A stretch of 64,000 nt of DNA from Rhizophagus irregularis (GCF_026210795.1 NC_089434.1:4526001-4590000), one strand, 5' to 3'. Positions 36,336 to 49,065 are shown, counted from the stretch's first letter. Notes: a model not told the origin generated them from the letters alone. Made by a program: numbers and translations.

Positions 36336-36410
36336 ATAGATTATCAATTAAAGCCTCTTCGTCGGTTAAAGCCTCTTCGTTTCGTTTAAAGCCTCTTCGT
36401 CGTTTAAATT
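36336..36410. repeat. Short tandem repeat TTAAAGCCTCTTCGTCG
   Basis: Three clear units of TTAAAGCCTCTTCGT (starting near 36349, 36366 and 36387) with a fourth partial unit, spaced 17-21 bp. Confidence 0.75.
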
Positions 36411-36806
36411 TTCACCGCCTTCAAGTTTCCCCTGTAATTAGATAATGTTATATTTGAAATCATAATTTCATAATTTTCAAATTGGTAAATAATTATGTGT
36501 TTGGTTAGATTGTGTTAATATGTATTCTTATATAAGATACTTAATAATACTTACCCAAGTACGCAATATCGCGCAGGAACCTTTACCGATAATTATTGTT
36601 ATTGCTGACAGCTGTTATAATTATTCAACAAGGATTGACTGAACTATCAGTAGATCATACTTCATTCTGTTTATAACTCTTTCCGCCTCTAAAAATAAAT
36701 ATTGAATTTCAACCAAAATCAACGATTTATATTATATTCATATCAATAATTTACTTAAACAAATCATAAAATTTAAAAAAAATCTACCCATGTGATATTA
36801 TTATGC

Positions 36807-37440
36807 GCTCGTTGCAGACATCTCTCTTTGCTCCAAACCCATCAACAAGGTACGCGTATACTGCATTATCTTTATGGTATACCCACCCTGATACGCTCTA
36901 AAATAAACTAATGTCTCACTTGTCGTGTCTTTAAAGACTATTAAAAACAGTATAAATTAACTGATACTTAGCATAATCAAATCTTTATTTGAAGAACAAA
37001 AAAAGGTAAAGCTACGATATACCTGTGCTCAAACCTTAGGTCGATGAATATTTACGGGGGAATGAAGCGTTGCTTTATTTGTTACAACGTTATCTTCTGG
37101 AAGGTGAATGTACCGATATCTCGACCTCCTCTTTTACTACATTAAAGCTTCTTGTACCTTGTTTCATGGTTCTTCAGCGTTATTTTTATTAACACCGGAT
37201 TTTTCTATTGTAGCAGATATCCTATTGAAAAGCGAAGTACAGTCAACTCTCTATAAATGCAACCCCCAGCCCCTCGAAATTGTATATGGGTTGGATATGT
37301 ATTAATGAATAATTATTTTTTTTATTTTTATGTCGCAAAGTCGTAGTACAAATTATACAGATATTAATGAATAATGAATAATTATTAAAATCACATGATT
37401 GTGAGTAATTCAAATTATCGAATCTTAGATGTTGATAAAA
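36807..37440 (-). repeat. Dispersed repeat, right copy of an inverted pair
   Basis: Inverted copy of 24143-24900. The outer part carries CACATGATTGTGAGTAATTC (near 37391). A CAGTC-type end starts at 37240 (CAGTCAACTCTCTATAAATG) next to TA, matching the right end of the small element in the other copy; here the opposite end is not recognisable. The inner part ends near GTTTGGAGCAAAGAGAGATG on the minus strand. Confidence 0.75.
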
Positions 37441-39060
37441 TAAAATTAATTAATATTTTAAAATTAATATTTATATTAGTCATCAACATACTAACTTTCA
37501 AAGATATTATTTCTTTTTATCATTTTCTCACCATCCAGTGATCAGATTGAAATAAAAATCATTAGCAAAAACAAATTAAAATGTTCTAAAGACTAATTTA
37601 GTATTAGGATGCTCTACTTTTCAAAAATTTTATTAAATAATATCTTACATGTGATGGATTCAATAGATTTAAAAAGCCCAACTAATTTTATAGTATTTGT
37701 CATATTTCTAGTAAAGGAAAAAGCATTTCATTAAATTAAGGGACCCGTAAAATTAAATGTTCAATCGATTGTAAAAAAAACTTTCTTTTAATGCACAATC
37801 TGGCGACAATGAAATTTATTTTATTTGGCTAATGAAGAAAACATACAAATAGTAACATCATTTACAAGATCTATCAAATATATGAATGGTATGTATGGAT
37901 GCCATATTATAGCGAATGTATTTAAAGATTCTATTACAATAACTTATTGAGATAATGAAATATTTCTGAGATAATAATCATAAATCTTGCGAGATTAAAA
38001 AGTCCGCTAATAAACATTTTTTCATGATCATCCATTTAGATGAACAATGTATGTCGATTAGTTCTTAAGTTTTAAAATGAAATAATATGAATTATATATA
38101 ACTAAAGATCTTAGGTTACATATAATATTATATAAGGAATTATATCTATAACATATCTACCTGGGGGTCCTGGGGGAAGCTCTTATATTAAAGTGATATT
38201 AGGTAATATCTGACAGTACCCTTATTATCTTCTATTCAAATTAATCATTATACGCCAAATTAAACGTGTTAACGATACAGTTATCGGTGTTGCAAGGTAC
38301 CCAAAATAAACAATTACTGTTTGCTTTGACGGTCAAATTTCTCTGGATCAGAATTTATATATATAAAATTTTTTGTAGAAATTGCAGAATAATTATTATA
38401 AAAAACGTTTATTATAATTTATTAATATAAACTTTATACTAAGCAGCATGACATTGGACTTTAAAAACGTATTTTTATTTACTGCTGTTTATATTTATAA
38501 TATTTAATATTAATATTATCAAATTAAGTTTGAAAAAATTTTGTAGTCTACAAAATTCAATGATTTGTGAAAGAGATTTTTTAGAAATCGTTAACTCAAG
38601 AAAAAGGTGTTTATAAGAAGTTAGTTTATGAAATTTATGCGTTAAGATATTCACTTTCATTTAAAGTTGGTCAACGGAACTTCCGAAAGAACCTTCCCCT
38701 TCGTTAACAACCTCCCATCTCGGTCCCTTTGAATTTTTAATGTTTTGCTGCTTATATTCTGTTGCACGTGTACGCAATCTTGTTGTCCAAACATTATGTT
38801 GTTTAGATATAAATGTGTACTTCTTTGATTGCTTCGATATCTTCGACCTCGGCTTCCGTTCCATCCCAACAGCCACAACACTCGAAACATTTTCACTTAT
38901 TACTTATAATTATTATATTACAAGCTGCGATAACAATTGTGAATAAAATTAAATCTAAATTATTACAAAAAATCTCCCAATTTTGGATAATTAATATTTT
39001 TTGCAACATCGTATAATCATATATTATAATATATCCCGCTTCATATAAAATAAATTATAG
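37440..39060. other. AT-rich spacer with weak coding-like patch
   Basis: At 38657-38890 the minus strand has overlapping open frames; one reads CWDGTEAEVEDIEAIKEVHI. They might be an exon remnant. Nothing is firm. Confidence 0.35.
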
Positions 39061-39159
39061 AAACCTATAAATTTTATAAAAATTAATTATTATCATCATC
39101 CAAACAAGAATATTCACATAATTATTAAAAAATTATAAAGTACACTTACATCAAAAAAT

Positions 39160-40620
39160 TTAATACAAAAATACGAATGTTCTTATCTGTCAGATGATCC
39201 GGATATATTTCTTCCCTGTATCTTGACACACGGGTCGCTAGTTCTCTGACAAACGAAGAGACAACATGACCGGATAAAACGTCAGGCCTTAAAAAAAGCC
39301 AAAACACACCAAGAGCCGAGTTGCGAGTTTCTTCTCATGTAAGTTCCACGCGAATGAACTCTTGATAGCGGGTGATAAGGGGGGAAGAACTCTCGCATTC
39401 ACCTGTTTGCGTTATTAAAGATAAAATTATAATCAAAATATAATTCATTCCTATATCGCAATAATACATATTTTAAACCTACCACGGCCATTTGATCACT
39501 CCGGATTGTTGCATAAATTCGTTTTGGTCATTTAGTATTTTGACCCCGGTTCAAACCTTATTGGTACGAAATGAAGACTAACGTCATCATCTCGTCCACC
39601 AGTCTTCCATTCAGTTTCCTCATATATCGTTGATCCTGTTATATACAGGATGTTTTTTTTTTGTTTAGAAAATAAATTCTTATAATTATGTGATATTGCT
39701 AGATGGATCACATAATTTACCGGAATTACGTCGCAAACTTCAAGAGGATGGAAAATGTCCCTTCTTACGACAACGCAAGGAAGGAAGGGATAAATTAAAA
39801 GCTTATTGCGCGCTATTTGGAAATAGGCTCTTACATCGATGGGTATTATCATCTTTTTTAAACATAGTTTGCGATGCGGAAGTTTGTGTTAATCTTTCAA
39901 TATTATAACTAGTTCGGGCTTCGTTTCTATGGTTACCTTTTATTTTGAAGTTTTTGATTGTTTTCTCAACCATTTGATGGTCCCTTTCAGAAAGGCCCCT
40001 ACGTAGTTCGTCAGGAGATCCGAGTCCCAATATTTTGTTACAATTTGTATATGTGGACCACCTTGATAGAAAGCGATTGCACTTAAGTCAATGTTTGGGA
40101 CGGGCGGATTGATAATATCCTCAGCTCTTCCAGTAATAGGACTTGCTTCCTTCTGGGTAAAGAATGATCTACCTACAGTAACATGTGCGGTAGAAACCTT
40201 GTGACCGATTATTACGTCCAGCGCCATTATTACTTATTACATAAATGATTATAATCCATTATGAGATTCATTTTTATTAAAAAGAAAGAAAGGAAAATAA
40301 TAAAAAAACTTACCCGTTCGGCAATTGTTGGTCATGCTGCTTCTTGCTTATAAAAAATTGATTTAGTTCTGCATCACTATGTGCCCAACTCTTTATTTTT
40401 ATCGTAAATTCTTGTGGTGAAGGTCCACTCGTCACGACTTTGTTTTCTAGTTGCACTAAATTTTATTTAATAATATTAATATTCAATACTGACACATTTT
40501 TAACGAAAAATAATTTTTTTTTACTTACTATCGAATATTGGTCTCGCGCATCCAAGGAGTAGTACCATTCTCCCACTATTACTAAACACCAATTTCTCGC
40601 CGCAATAAACTAAACCAAAT
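39160..40620 (-). pseudogene. Argonaute pseudogene, multi-exon, N to start of MID, copy B
   Basis: Argonautes bind small RNAs and silence complementary targets. The minus strand gives an exon (40529 to about 40610) with VFSNSGRMVLLLGCARPIFD, a GTAAGT intron and a second exon (40314-40455) in phase, reading QLENKVVTSGPSPQEFTIKI and KSWAHSDAELNQFF: the N-terminal domain. Then ALDVIIGHKVSTAHVTVGRS and EASPITGRAEDI (linker), DLSAIAFYQGG, SPDELRRGLSERDHQMVEKT, RTSYNIERLTQTSASQTMFK and RLSLPSLR/VVVRRDIFHPLEVCDVIP (PAZ). Near 39330-39360 the nucleotides fit GAWNLHEKKLATR, the start of MID. The PIWI catalytic domain is not found. There are stops and frame changes near 40030, 39840 and 39640 and deletions, including one after EASPITGRAE compared with copy A, so it is a pseudogene. 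Confidence 0.75.
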
Positions 40621-40765
40621 AGAATAGACTAAAGAAAACCGATAGAATAGACTTAAAGAAAACCAAACAGAATAGACTAAAGAAAACCACATAGAATAGA
40701 CTTAAGAAAACCAAATAGTATAAACTAAGGAAATCAAGTAGACTAAGGAAAACAAAAAAGGCATT
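40612..40765. repeat. Tandem repeat AGAATAGACTTAAGAAAACCAA
   Basis: About seven imperfect units of 17-24 bp built on TAGACTAAAGAAAACCAAA, directly upstream of the first recognisable exon of the Argonaute pseudogene. Confidence 0.8.
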
Positions 40766-40904
40766 GAGTCACAAAACAAGTTCTATATTTTCAGGTGTAA
40801 TCGATACATCGTAATGTAACTTAAATCGGTCTTCCTTCACGTGGTCTTCTTACGAATTCTGTAATCTCCATGATGGATAAGAATATAATAATATTTCACT
40901 GTTA

Positions 40905-40953
40905 CAGTCAGACCTCCATAATTGCACATTGTGCATTTATAGAGGTTTGACTG
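40905..40953. mobile_element. 49-bp fold-back made of two CAGTC-type transposon ends
   Basis: Left arm CAGTCAGACCTCCATAATTG and the inverse of the right arm CAGTCAAACCTCTATAAATG meet with almost nothing between them, flanked by TA at 40903-40904 and 40954-40955. It is the shortest possible form of the inverted-repeat family seen at 24320 and 54676. Confidence 0.75.
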
Positions 40954-40959
40954 TATTAA

Positions 40960-43525
40960 GCACGAGTGCTTAATAACAGTGAAAATAGGTATTGTTATAA
41001 AATTTTATTTAGGAGGTATTTTTTTTTTTTTTTTCTGATTCAAGCTTGGGCAAAAATGAACGATTTTTATAATAATTCCATGAGTGATTGATTGTCATAC
41101 ATGAAAGTTGTACAATTATTGTATAAATATATGTTTTCGGGAATAACTCAGTGTGAGTTGATTATATTTTTTTTCGCGTGAAATGTGATTTGTAAATTAA
41201 CGGCTAAATCCTATTGAGCTTAGTTCAAATGCATTCGTAAGCCTCATGAGCAAGCTGTCTGCAAGCACACAAGTGTAAATGAGATTTCAGATAACATATA
41301 ATTTATTGAAAGATTCTTACTTTACATTGAACCATATGATCAAAATCATTTGATCACAAAGGAATTTCCTGATGTATGAATTAAAAAGTATATATTACAA
41401 TCAGACTTAAACGCGCTTTTATTTTGTGCAATACAAACAAAAGTTGTTTAAACTTGTTGAAAAAACTTACATAATTTTACATAAATGAGATTAATGAAAG
41501 ACGCAAACGAAGTAAAAAGATTAAATTAATTATTGGCGTAAAAAAAACTATGCCAATTAAGAAAAGCCCCCATTCTTCATGGGTTTCTTTATTTTTTTAA
41601 ATATATACACATACACTGTAAATAATTTATTGAATATATTATATTAAAATAAATTTACTGTAAACATATTTTACTATAGTATCATTATATAATATGGCAT
41701 TTTTTTTTATAATTTTATTATCTCCCTCTTAAATATATATTTATTTGTATTATTCAAACAGAAAATGCCTCAAAAAAGATAAAAACAACTAAAAGACCAA
41801 GAATCATGAGGAGGATATATAGAAGACATTCTATTAAAAATGCCACCAATAATAGATACACATTGGGTTGCATAATTTATGAATATCTTGTATTACTATA
41901 TGCTATTCATCGAAATCACCTTAACCTTTGTTGTGGTATTGCGTTATTGCGGATCAAAGCCCAACCAGCAGTAATCACTAATATGATATACTATACAAGT
42001 TTTTTTTTCTTATTAAAATTAATATGTATTTCAATTTATAGGTCAAAAAATATATATATATATATATAGTAACGTCATAAAAATAGTTCCGTGTGAAAAT
42101 TTTTTTATGTTTTCCTTATCTCCTGCAGGAGAAAATGTTTCAAAATATAATGTATATACATATACGTTGACGCAGTTGAGCAGCTAACCCATTTTAAAAC
42201 AACCTACGGTACTTTTTTATGCATATTTGTCATGCATATCTTGCATATCGCTATCCCAAATCAGTTTTAGACCTGTTTTTATTATGCTAATAATATGATC
42301 TAAAAAATGATAAATATTTGAAGAAACTATTTTTTTTAAAAAAAATGAAGATATTAGAATAGTTTAAAAGATAATTCAAATTTAAAAAGAACGAAATTTT
42401 CAAGATAAAGGGAAAATAAATGTCAAAAGAAAAAAAAAGATTCTTATATTCGACTAAACCTAAAGTAAAATTTTTAACGTATTGAAAAGTCGGAGTTTGG
42501 GCATATGCATCCGCTAGTTTACAAATCTTATTCGTCAAAGGAATACCAATTTGAGGAAGGCTATGCTTGATTTCGGAGTCTCCGCAATTCTGTGCAGAAT
42601 GTTGAAATTGAAATATTTACAATACAATAAAATTCGTTTATAGAAAATTAAAAATAAATTATCCTAATTCTTGAAAGGTATCATTGATAAAAAAAAATGT
42701 TTTAACCTAAAAAAAGACCTCCAGTGGGAAAAAATTTTTTTTTTATTCCCATTTTTATAAAATCTTTTTCCATCCATTCAAATAAGTATAATCGAGTTTT
42801 ACTACAAGTTATATCGGCATATTTTATATTAGTATAGATATTCTATCATAGTATCACAACACTTGTATAATTCTATTATAACATCATGATCCTTAATATA
42901 CAGCAAAATTTTAAATATCGGTGAAAATACAAAGAAAAGGCGCAGAACAATGATATAATAGAGCTGCAGTGACGCCTTCACGTGATCTAAATTCATGATT
43001 TGTTTTTTGCCTTCATATGTTAATAAGATGCAATTCAAAAAAAATTATTTAATTATTTTGTTTTACATTTTAGTAATTTTTGTTCGGAGAAAAATAAAAA
43101 CTTGATCTATTTCTAATGAACCTAAACTCTCTTATTATCCTATACTCTACACGAATTTTCTCCTTCTGCGATCCCTAAAATAAATTAATTAATAATGTAT
43201 TTATTTGTGTCATTTATCAGCACTCTGTCGCGCACATGATCTGAAATTTTTATGCGTGCGTGAAAGCATAATCTATTTTTCTAATGGGTTAAGGCCCTAT
43301 AAAAAATCTTATTCATTATTTCTGTAAATCTCCGTAAATGTAAATAATTTGATAAATTCTGTGATATAAGGTTATTAATTCTAGAAAATAAGGGATTTAG
43401 GGTAAAGAAATTAGAACATTTAGGAGATTAGGTAAGAAATAAGAATGGTTTGAAATCTTTTCTGCGGACCAAAAATAATATTCTAATTCACGTGACATAT
43501 TTATCTCGGTATATAAAAAAAATTG
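40960..43525. other. AT-rich spacer with one exon-like patch
   Basis: On the minus strand at about 42450-42600 the sequence reads NCGDSEIKHSLPQIGIPLTN and KICKLADAYAQTPTFQYVKN, which looks like coding sequence but is unassigned. A (TA)n run lies at 42046-42068. Nothing else is supported. Confidence 0.4.
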
Positions 43526-43528
43526 GTA

Positions 43529-43664
43529 TCGGGACATTTCACCGAAAGCCATTTCGCCGAAAAATAATCTCTTGCCTGAGTTATTTATAATTCTGCATAA
43601 TGTTGGCCCTATTTTTCGGCGAAACGTCCTTTCGGCGAAATGGCTTTCGGCGAAATGTACCGTA
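43529..43664. mobile_element. Inverted-repeat element with TTTCGCCGAAA subrepeats
   Basis: Left end GGGACATTTCACCGAAAGCC then ATTTCGCCGAAAAAT; right end ATTTTTCGGCGAAACG, TTTCGGCGAAATGGC and TTTCGGCGAAATGTACCG. The arms are about 36-50 bp, with an extra TTTCGGCGAAA unit on the right. GC is clearly above the surroundings. The target duplication is not certain. Similar TTTCGCCGAAAGCC ends are found in many eukaryotic non-autonomous elements. Confidence 0.7.
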
Positions 43665-43669
43665 ACCAA

Positions 43670-45540
43670 AAAAATTTACATACCATCATATACCGAACCT
43701 TTTTTCTTGAACTTTCACCAGCTGAGGTTTGACTGTAAACAGATAATAAATTGATATAAATTAAGATATAAATTTTGACCTTTGGAAAGTGGTCTTCTTT
43801 AGAATAACATAATCTGAAATAATCTTAATTTCAACAAGTTATTTGATTTGCTTTTAATTAAACATTAAATAAATATCAATTCATATTTCATTATTTTATA
43901 TTTGATCATAATTATTTATTTCAAGTATTTTAATTCGTTCATTCAGATTAAATAAATGATACTTAAAGACCATTTTTTATCATGATTTAAGCAGCTACGT
44001 CACAAAATCATGATCATGAATTTATAGATTATTCAACGGGTTAGTGAATTTACCATTGATCGCACTAACAAAAATAAAAATAAAACATCAGAGATTTTAA
44101 AGAAGAGCGTTTAAGATTAAGCCAAGAGGGTAATTACATAACTTATTGTTAAACTTTGTAATTGAATGATTAATGTGTGCATTTAATTTATTTGACCTGA
44201 TCCAGCACGTCGCGAGCTTAGACAATCTAATAGCAATCAAAACATAGTAATCAATTATTAAAAAAAAAAAGATCATAATTTGAGTATATAGCAGAATACT
44301 ATTTATTTTTCTTAATTATCTTAAAAATAAACCTAATTACAATGTTTGAGACTACAAGAGATTCGATTACTATAACTTAATGAGATAAAGAAATATTTCT
44401 GGGTTAATATTCTGTATAATTGATTAAATGGATGATCATCCATTTAGATGAACGCACAATTAGCATTGATGCTTATTCATACGTCATTGGTTCTAAGCTT
44501 TGAAATGAAATAATATGAATTGATGAAAAAAGAAATTCATCCACTCCTACAGTCCTATAACCTATTATTTTGTTTGAGATGAAACTTCCCGAAAGATTCG
44601 CCGATTCATATTAGTGATATTACTGTGAACATAGTTATTTCTCTTGTTTCGTAGATTACGGTAGTAATCTATTTATGAATCATTAAAAGTCTTCCTAATT
44701 TTGGAAGTTTATCGAAGAATTTCATATCATTATGAAAACGATCTTGTTTAATTGCAGACAAAGTAAAACTAAACATCTTTATATAATCTTTATTAGTATA
44801 AAGCTTAAGTATGATTTATCATAAACTTTTAAGTTTCGTCATGTTTATATGATTGATAAATTGTTCGTTGTTTATCAGATACTTTGACGTTGGGATAATG
44901 GTCGAACATACTTTTTAGTTTACTAAGATACTCGTCTAGATTTTTTTTTTTTTCAAATTAAAAGCGGCTTTCAAAAAATAAGTAAATAATTCTGATATTA
45001 TTCAGACAAATAGAATCATGCCTGTTTTTGATATACTGATAATTTTTTAGACTAAGATACAAATAATTACTTTTGATATTTTTTGATGCATTACGTATAT
45101 ATATGAAGCATGATCTTGGACATCTACAGACTGCTTCACAGTTTTCACAAGGACGCAAGAATCCCGAGTTACATACGGCCAATAAATGTGGTTCAATTTT
45201 TTTGATAATAATAATTGTGCAAATTTAAGATCAGACAGTTTTGAATTTACAAAAAAGTCAATATGTAAAATGTATAATTCATGATATATAAAACTAACAA
45301 TGGTTTTCAGTGGTACAAAAGTTTCATGCTTCTACATGTCAATTTCGTTTACAAAGAGAGTGGTCATGTCAACTCATGTAAATTTCATGAAAAATTATTT
45401 TCTAGTTATGTGATACCGTGGTCCCTTGGTAGCATCATGATATGAAGGAATTCCTGGCGCAAAAGATAATCTTCAATTTCACAGTTTCTTGATTCTGTAG
45501 AAGTATGTTAATTGATCTTCTGAAACTGTCGAAACCCGAA
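43670..45540. other. AT-rich spacer
   Basis: No gene is supported. A minus-strand frame at 44958-45182 starts AVCNSGFLRPCENCEAVCRC and has seven cysteines in its first 30 codons but then becomes low-complexity. At 45551-45590 GTCACGTGAATTCC and AATTGGAG resemble the CACGTGA/CCAAT modules seen elsewhere, about 200 bp before the hAT remnant. Confidence 0.4.
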
Positions 45541-45769
45541 ACTTCCAAAACTAAACGTCACGTGAATTCCTTTTAATTGGAGACTAAATTAGGCGATCTT
45601 TCATCTAATCATTCTCATAAATAACCATTTCCCTTTTTTCTTTTAAAAACAATCAATTATTAATTATCATTTTCTTTATTTTCTTTTAACTGTCTACGCA
45701 AAATTTATCTTTTCTAACCCTTCCTCAAATGCTACTCCTTATAATTCCAACAAAAAAAAGAAAAGAAAG

Positions 45770-47090
45770 GTTCTGGTGGTCGCTTTAAGTCTTTGGTATG
45801 AGAGACCATGCTATATAAGGTAGAAAAGTACCAGAAACAACCTGTGTATACTGTGATCTATTTTGGAAAAAGGGTTAACCACAAGAGTTGGAAGCATTTT
45901 TACTAATGATTGTTCTAAAGTATCAGCTGGTACAAGACAATCTTGCAAAAGCCGAAGGAAATATATCTTGATTATCAAAATATTACAAAAGATGATATAA
46001 CCAATCTTCCATCTAAAAAATGAAAACCTAATGATGGTTCAATTCAAACAAAAATAGGAGATTTTCATCATTTCATGTAGTATTAATTCTCTTAGGATAA
46101 AACTCATGAAATTGATCGTGCTTGTGTAAAAGCATTTTTGTATGTGGCATTCCATGGCATGTAATTGAAAATCTTGTTTTATTGAATTTTTGAAGACTCT
46201 ACGCCCAGGATATACTCACCATCAAAAGAATTACTTTCTGGCATCCTTTTATCACAAGAAACTGCAGTTGTAAACACACGAGTTATTAAAGAATTGAAAA
46301 ATACAGCAAATTTAATATAGTGTATGTTATTCTCAACATTAATGTTTAGTGATTTTAGTTAATCTTTATTCTTAAACCTAACAGTCAATTGGAATTTTTT
46401 AATTCATACATCCAACCATAGAGAATATTTGTGGGCGCTAAGGTGTCTATTAAGTTAAAGTCATACTGGCGAATTTTTATTCGAAACAATTGATGAAATA
46501 ATTGATGAAATTGGTCCAGCAAATTTTTCAGTAATTGTAACAGATTCAGGAGCAAGTATTCTACAGAAAATATATAAAATATTCTTTAATATACGTTGTA
46601 TGGCACATGATATTAATTTGATTTCAAAAGATATTTGCTCTACTTCATCTGCAAATCGGATTTTAACAAAGTGTAATACTGCAGTGACATATTTTAAAAA
46701 AAGTCCATCAAAGGTAATTTAATTTTAAAATTTATCATTTATTTATTTTTTGATATTACAATTGGTTTTATTAATTTTTTATTGAAAAATGTTCTGTATT
46801 AAAAGAAGCTAAAGCCTGTGATATTAGTAGAAAAAGTGGATAGATACCAGATTGCATACTATGTATGACTATGTTGATTCAATTATGCGTCATAAAGTAC
46901 CATTAGAAAATGTAAGATTTTGAAATTATTGTCTGAATTCATTTAATTACTGTTTTAACAAATAATTTCTTTTTTTTTTTTGCCTTTTTTTAGTCAAAAT
47001 TGAAACTCTTTCAACAGCAGTATTGTCAGTTCTACGGTCACGTGCGCTTTATTGATGATTTATATGCGTTAGCATTTACATCCTATTAAA
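45770..47090 (+). pseudogene. hAT-type transposase remnant (BED zinc finger, DUF659-like)
   Basis: The plus strand matches, in order: a lysine-rich start, YKVEKYQKQPVYTVIYFGKR (BED-finger region), EIYLDYQNITKDDITNLPSK, IDRACVKAF, IYSPSKELLSGILLSQETAV and VNTRVIKELKNTANL, then WNFLIHTSNHREYLWALRCL, HTGEFLFETIDEIIDEIGPA and NFSVIVTDSGAS, RCMAHDINLISKDICSTSSA and NRILTKCNTAVTYFKKS, and YDYVDSIMRHKVPLEN. This is the DUF659/hAT architecture that cuts and pastes DNA with 8-bp duplications. At least eight stops and frame changes are present and the C-terminal dimerisation domain is missing. The non-LTR remnant begins right where it breaks off. Confidence 0.75.
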
Positions 47091-49065
47091 TATTTATGGT
47101 GGTTATTATCGACCTAAATGTATAATTGGTCAACCCTCAAACAACACAATAGTTATACACGCAGCCATCCATACTAAAAACAAAAACCGATTAAATATTA
47201 TGTATAGAACTATTAAATAACACATTTCACTACGTACTCTGTCGTATAACGCATATAACGACTTCCTTGCACGTTCTTCAATTAATGGTCAAAAAATCAA
47301 TCCAGGAATTTTATATACGGATCTTGAACCTCAATTTAATGATAGTTTATTTTTTCCTTCAAATACGACAAACTCTTTTTTAATTAAAAAAAATTATAAT
47401 TATTCTACTATTTTTCTTCTTTGATCCTTATAAGTTCACAATTAACAGACTTTAATCATTTAGAATTTATACAGATGGTTCGCTCATACGAGATATTAAA
47501 CGACGTTTCCAAAATGAGATTTGGATGATATTTACTACAAACATCGACCTAGATATCAAGTACAGTAGATCAACTGTTCACTGTTCAAGTTCGACAAAAG
47601 CCAAAACAGTTGCTATTTTGACAGCTTTAATTGTCTACCCTATTCATGTAAAGTAGACATTTACACGGACTCAATGTGTGCAATCTCGACTTTCAATTCA
47701 TTAATGTCGCCAAAATTAACACCTTGACGTTTACAAAAAATTAATAATGTTTTATTTTGGCAAGCAATTAAGTATATTATTAAAATGCTTCATCTCGATG
47801 TAACACTACACAAAATCAAACACATTCTAGCAACATATATAATGACAGCCGATGACCTAGCAAAAAGGCCGCGACGATCCTAACTCGTTACAAATCTCGC
47901 TACTTCGGATACCCGATCAACTATGCACAGTCAAGTTCAACGACGAAATTACTATATATCGAGACTTAAGAAAATCTTTAAAGAAGATCATTAATTTCAG
48001 AACTCTGGAACATCATATTTCCCATCTCATCAACTAAACATTTCACCCTTGATTAAATTATAGATTAGGAATACACACAATTATGGATAAAATATAATCC
48101 TTTTGATAGACCCACTAGCCTCAAGTATAGTAAGCTGTAAGCTGGCGTGTTAAGGCTTCTAGTTACAACCTCCCGACTTTAGACATACTGAACCGATATC
48201 TTGAAAGGATTCGATCAATGTTTTTCCTGTCATGATTCACCAGAAACCAATGAACATTTGTGGATTTGCCCAAAAGTTTTAGAAATAATGAAACCCGTCT
48301 TTGATAAACATAAAGAAATCTTTAAGACAACGATTACAGCTAATTCTGACAGTTTGACTGCACTATATGAAGATTGCATAAGTTTTTGTCCAATTTTTAC
48401 CTGGACTAATAACCCTCCGACGACATTGAGTGAAGCTCCGACCCTCCACTGTTTATTACTCAATTTAATCTCAAAGGATATAATATACCCATATAGAGCT
48501 GCAAGTTTAAATAAAGCCTCGATCAAAAAGTTATTATTAAAATTTTTATCAGATCTTCACTAAGATATCTTCAAAACTTTATGGCATGCACGGAAGTACC
48601 GAATGGAAAAAATGGAAACAGGAACACCAAATCACGAAGACAACGTTCACGACTTACTTACCGGAAACGCAAACGTCATCATGAAGACCATTTTTCTGGT
48701 CCATCTAATGAATCAGCTCGCGTCAGCGACTCACATGGTTATATTAATCCGTTCAATGATTCTCGTCGCGCTCTCGACAACTCCATTTTATGGATATACC
48801 TCACTAGTTCAAATTTCCGTCATGGATGTCATCATTAAACATAGACTTATCATCTGTTACTTTTACTCGTTCACACAATAGATTTAATTATAGTTTACTT
48901 TATTTTATATATAGGCTCTTCGGTTTCTTTTTTTAACTCTTTTTATTTTTTTTGATTAGTTCTGGTCTTATTTTTTTGTTCTTAATTTGGGCAGTAGCGT
49001 AGTTCTCCTGTTTCAAATAGCAGTTACCGAAGGGTGAGGTCCTGCTTGGCAGGATGAATATCAAT
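47090..49065 (+). pseudogene. Non-LTR retrotransposon remnant: RNase H and C-terminal cysteine region
   Basis: From about 47095 the plus strand reads YYRPKCIIGQPSNNTIVIHA and ARSSINGQKINPGILYTDLE. An RNase H-like start follows at about 47463 (LYRW/YTDGSLI in neighbouring frames). Degraded sequence leads to ILKGFDQCFSCHDSPETNEH and LWICPKV (48195-48285), a CxxC...H...C motif typical of the tail of LINE-type polyproteins, then TEWKKWKQEHQITKTTF. The reverse transcriptase core is not found. The 3' end is taken near 49065 after GAGGTCCTGCTTGGCAGG, without a clear poly-A tail. Reverse-transcriptase elements copy themselves, and sometimes host mRNAs, into the genome; this matters for the histone deacetylase fragment next door. 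Confidence 0.6.

Noticed and set aside
38657-39016. Several overlapping frames on both strands
   Set aside because: One minus-strand frame could be an exon, but no start, splice pair or family supports it, so no gene was called.
42829-43038. Minus-strand frame of 69 codons
   Set aside because: AT-rich composition and no motif; expected by chance in this DNA.
48230-48526. Minus-strand frame opposite the LINE remnant
   Set aside because: It is the antisense of the CxxC...H...C region on the plus strand.
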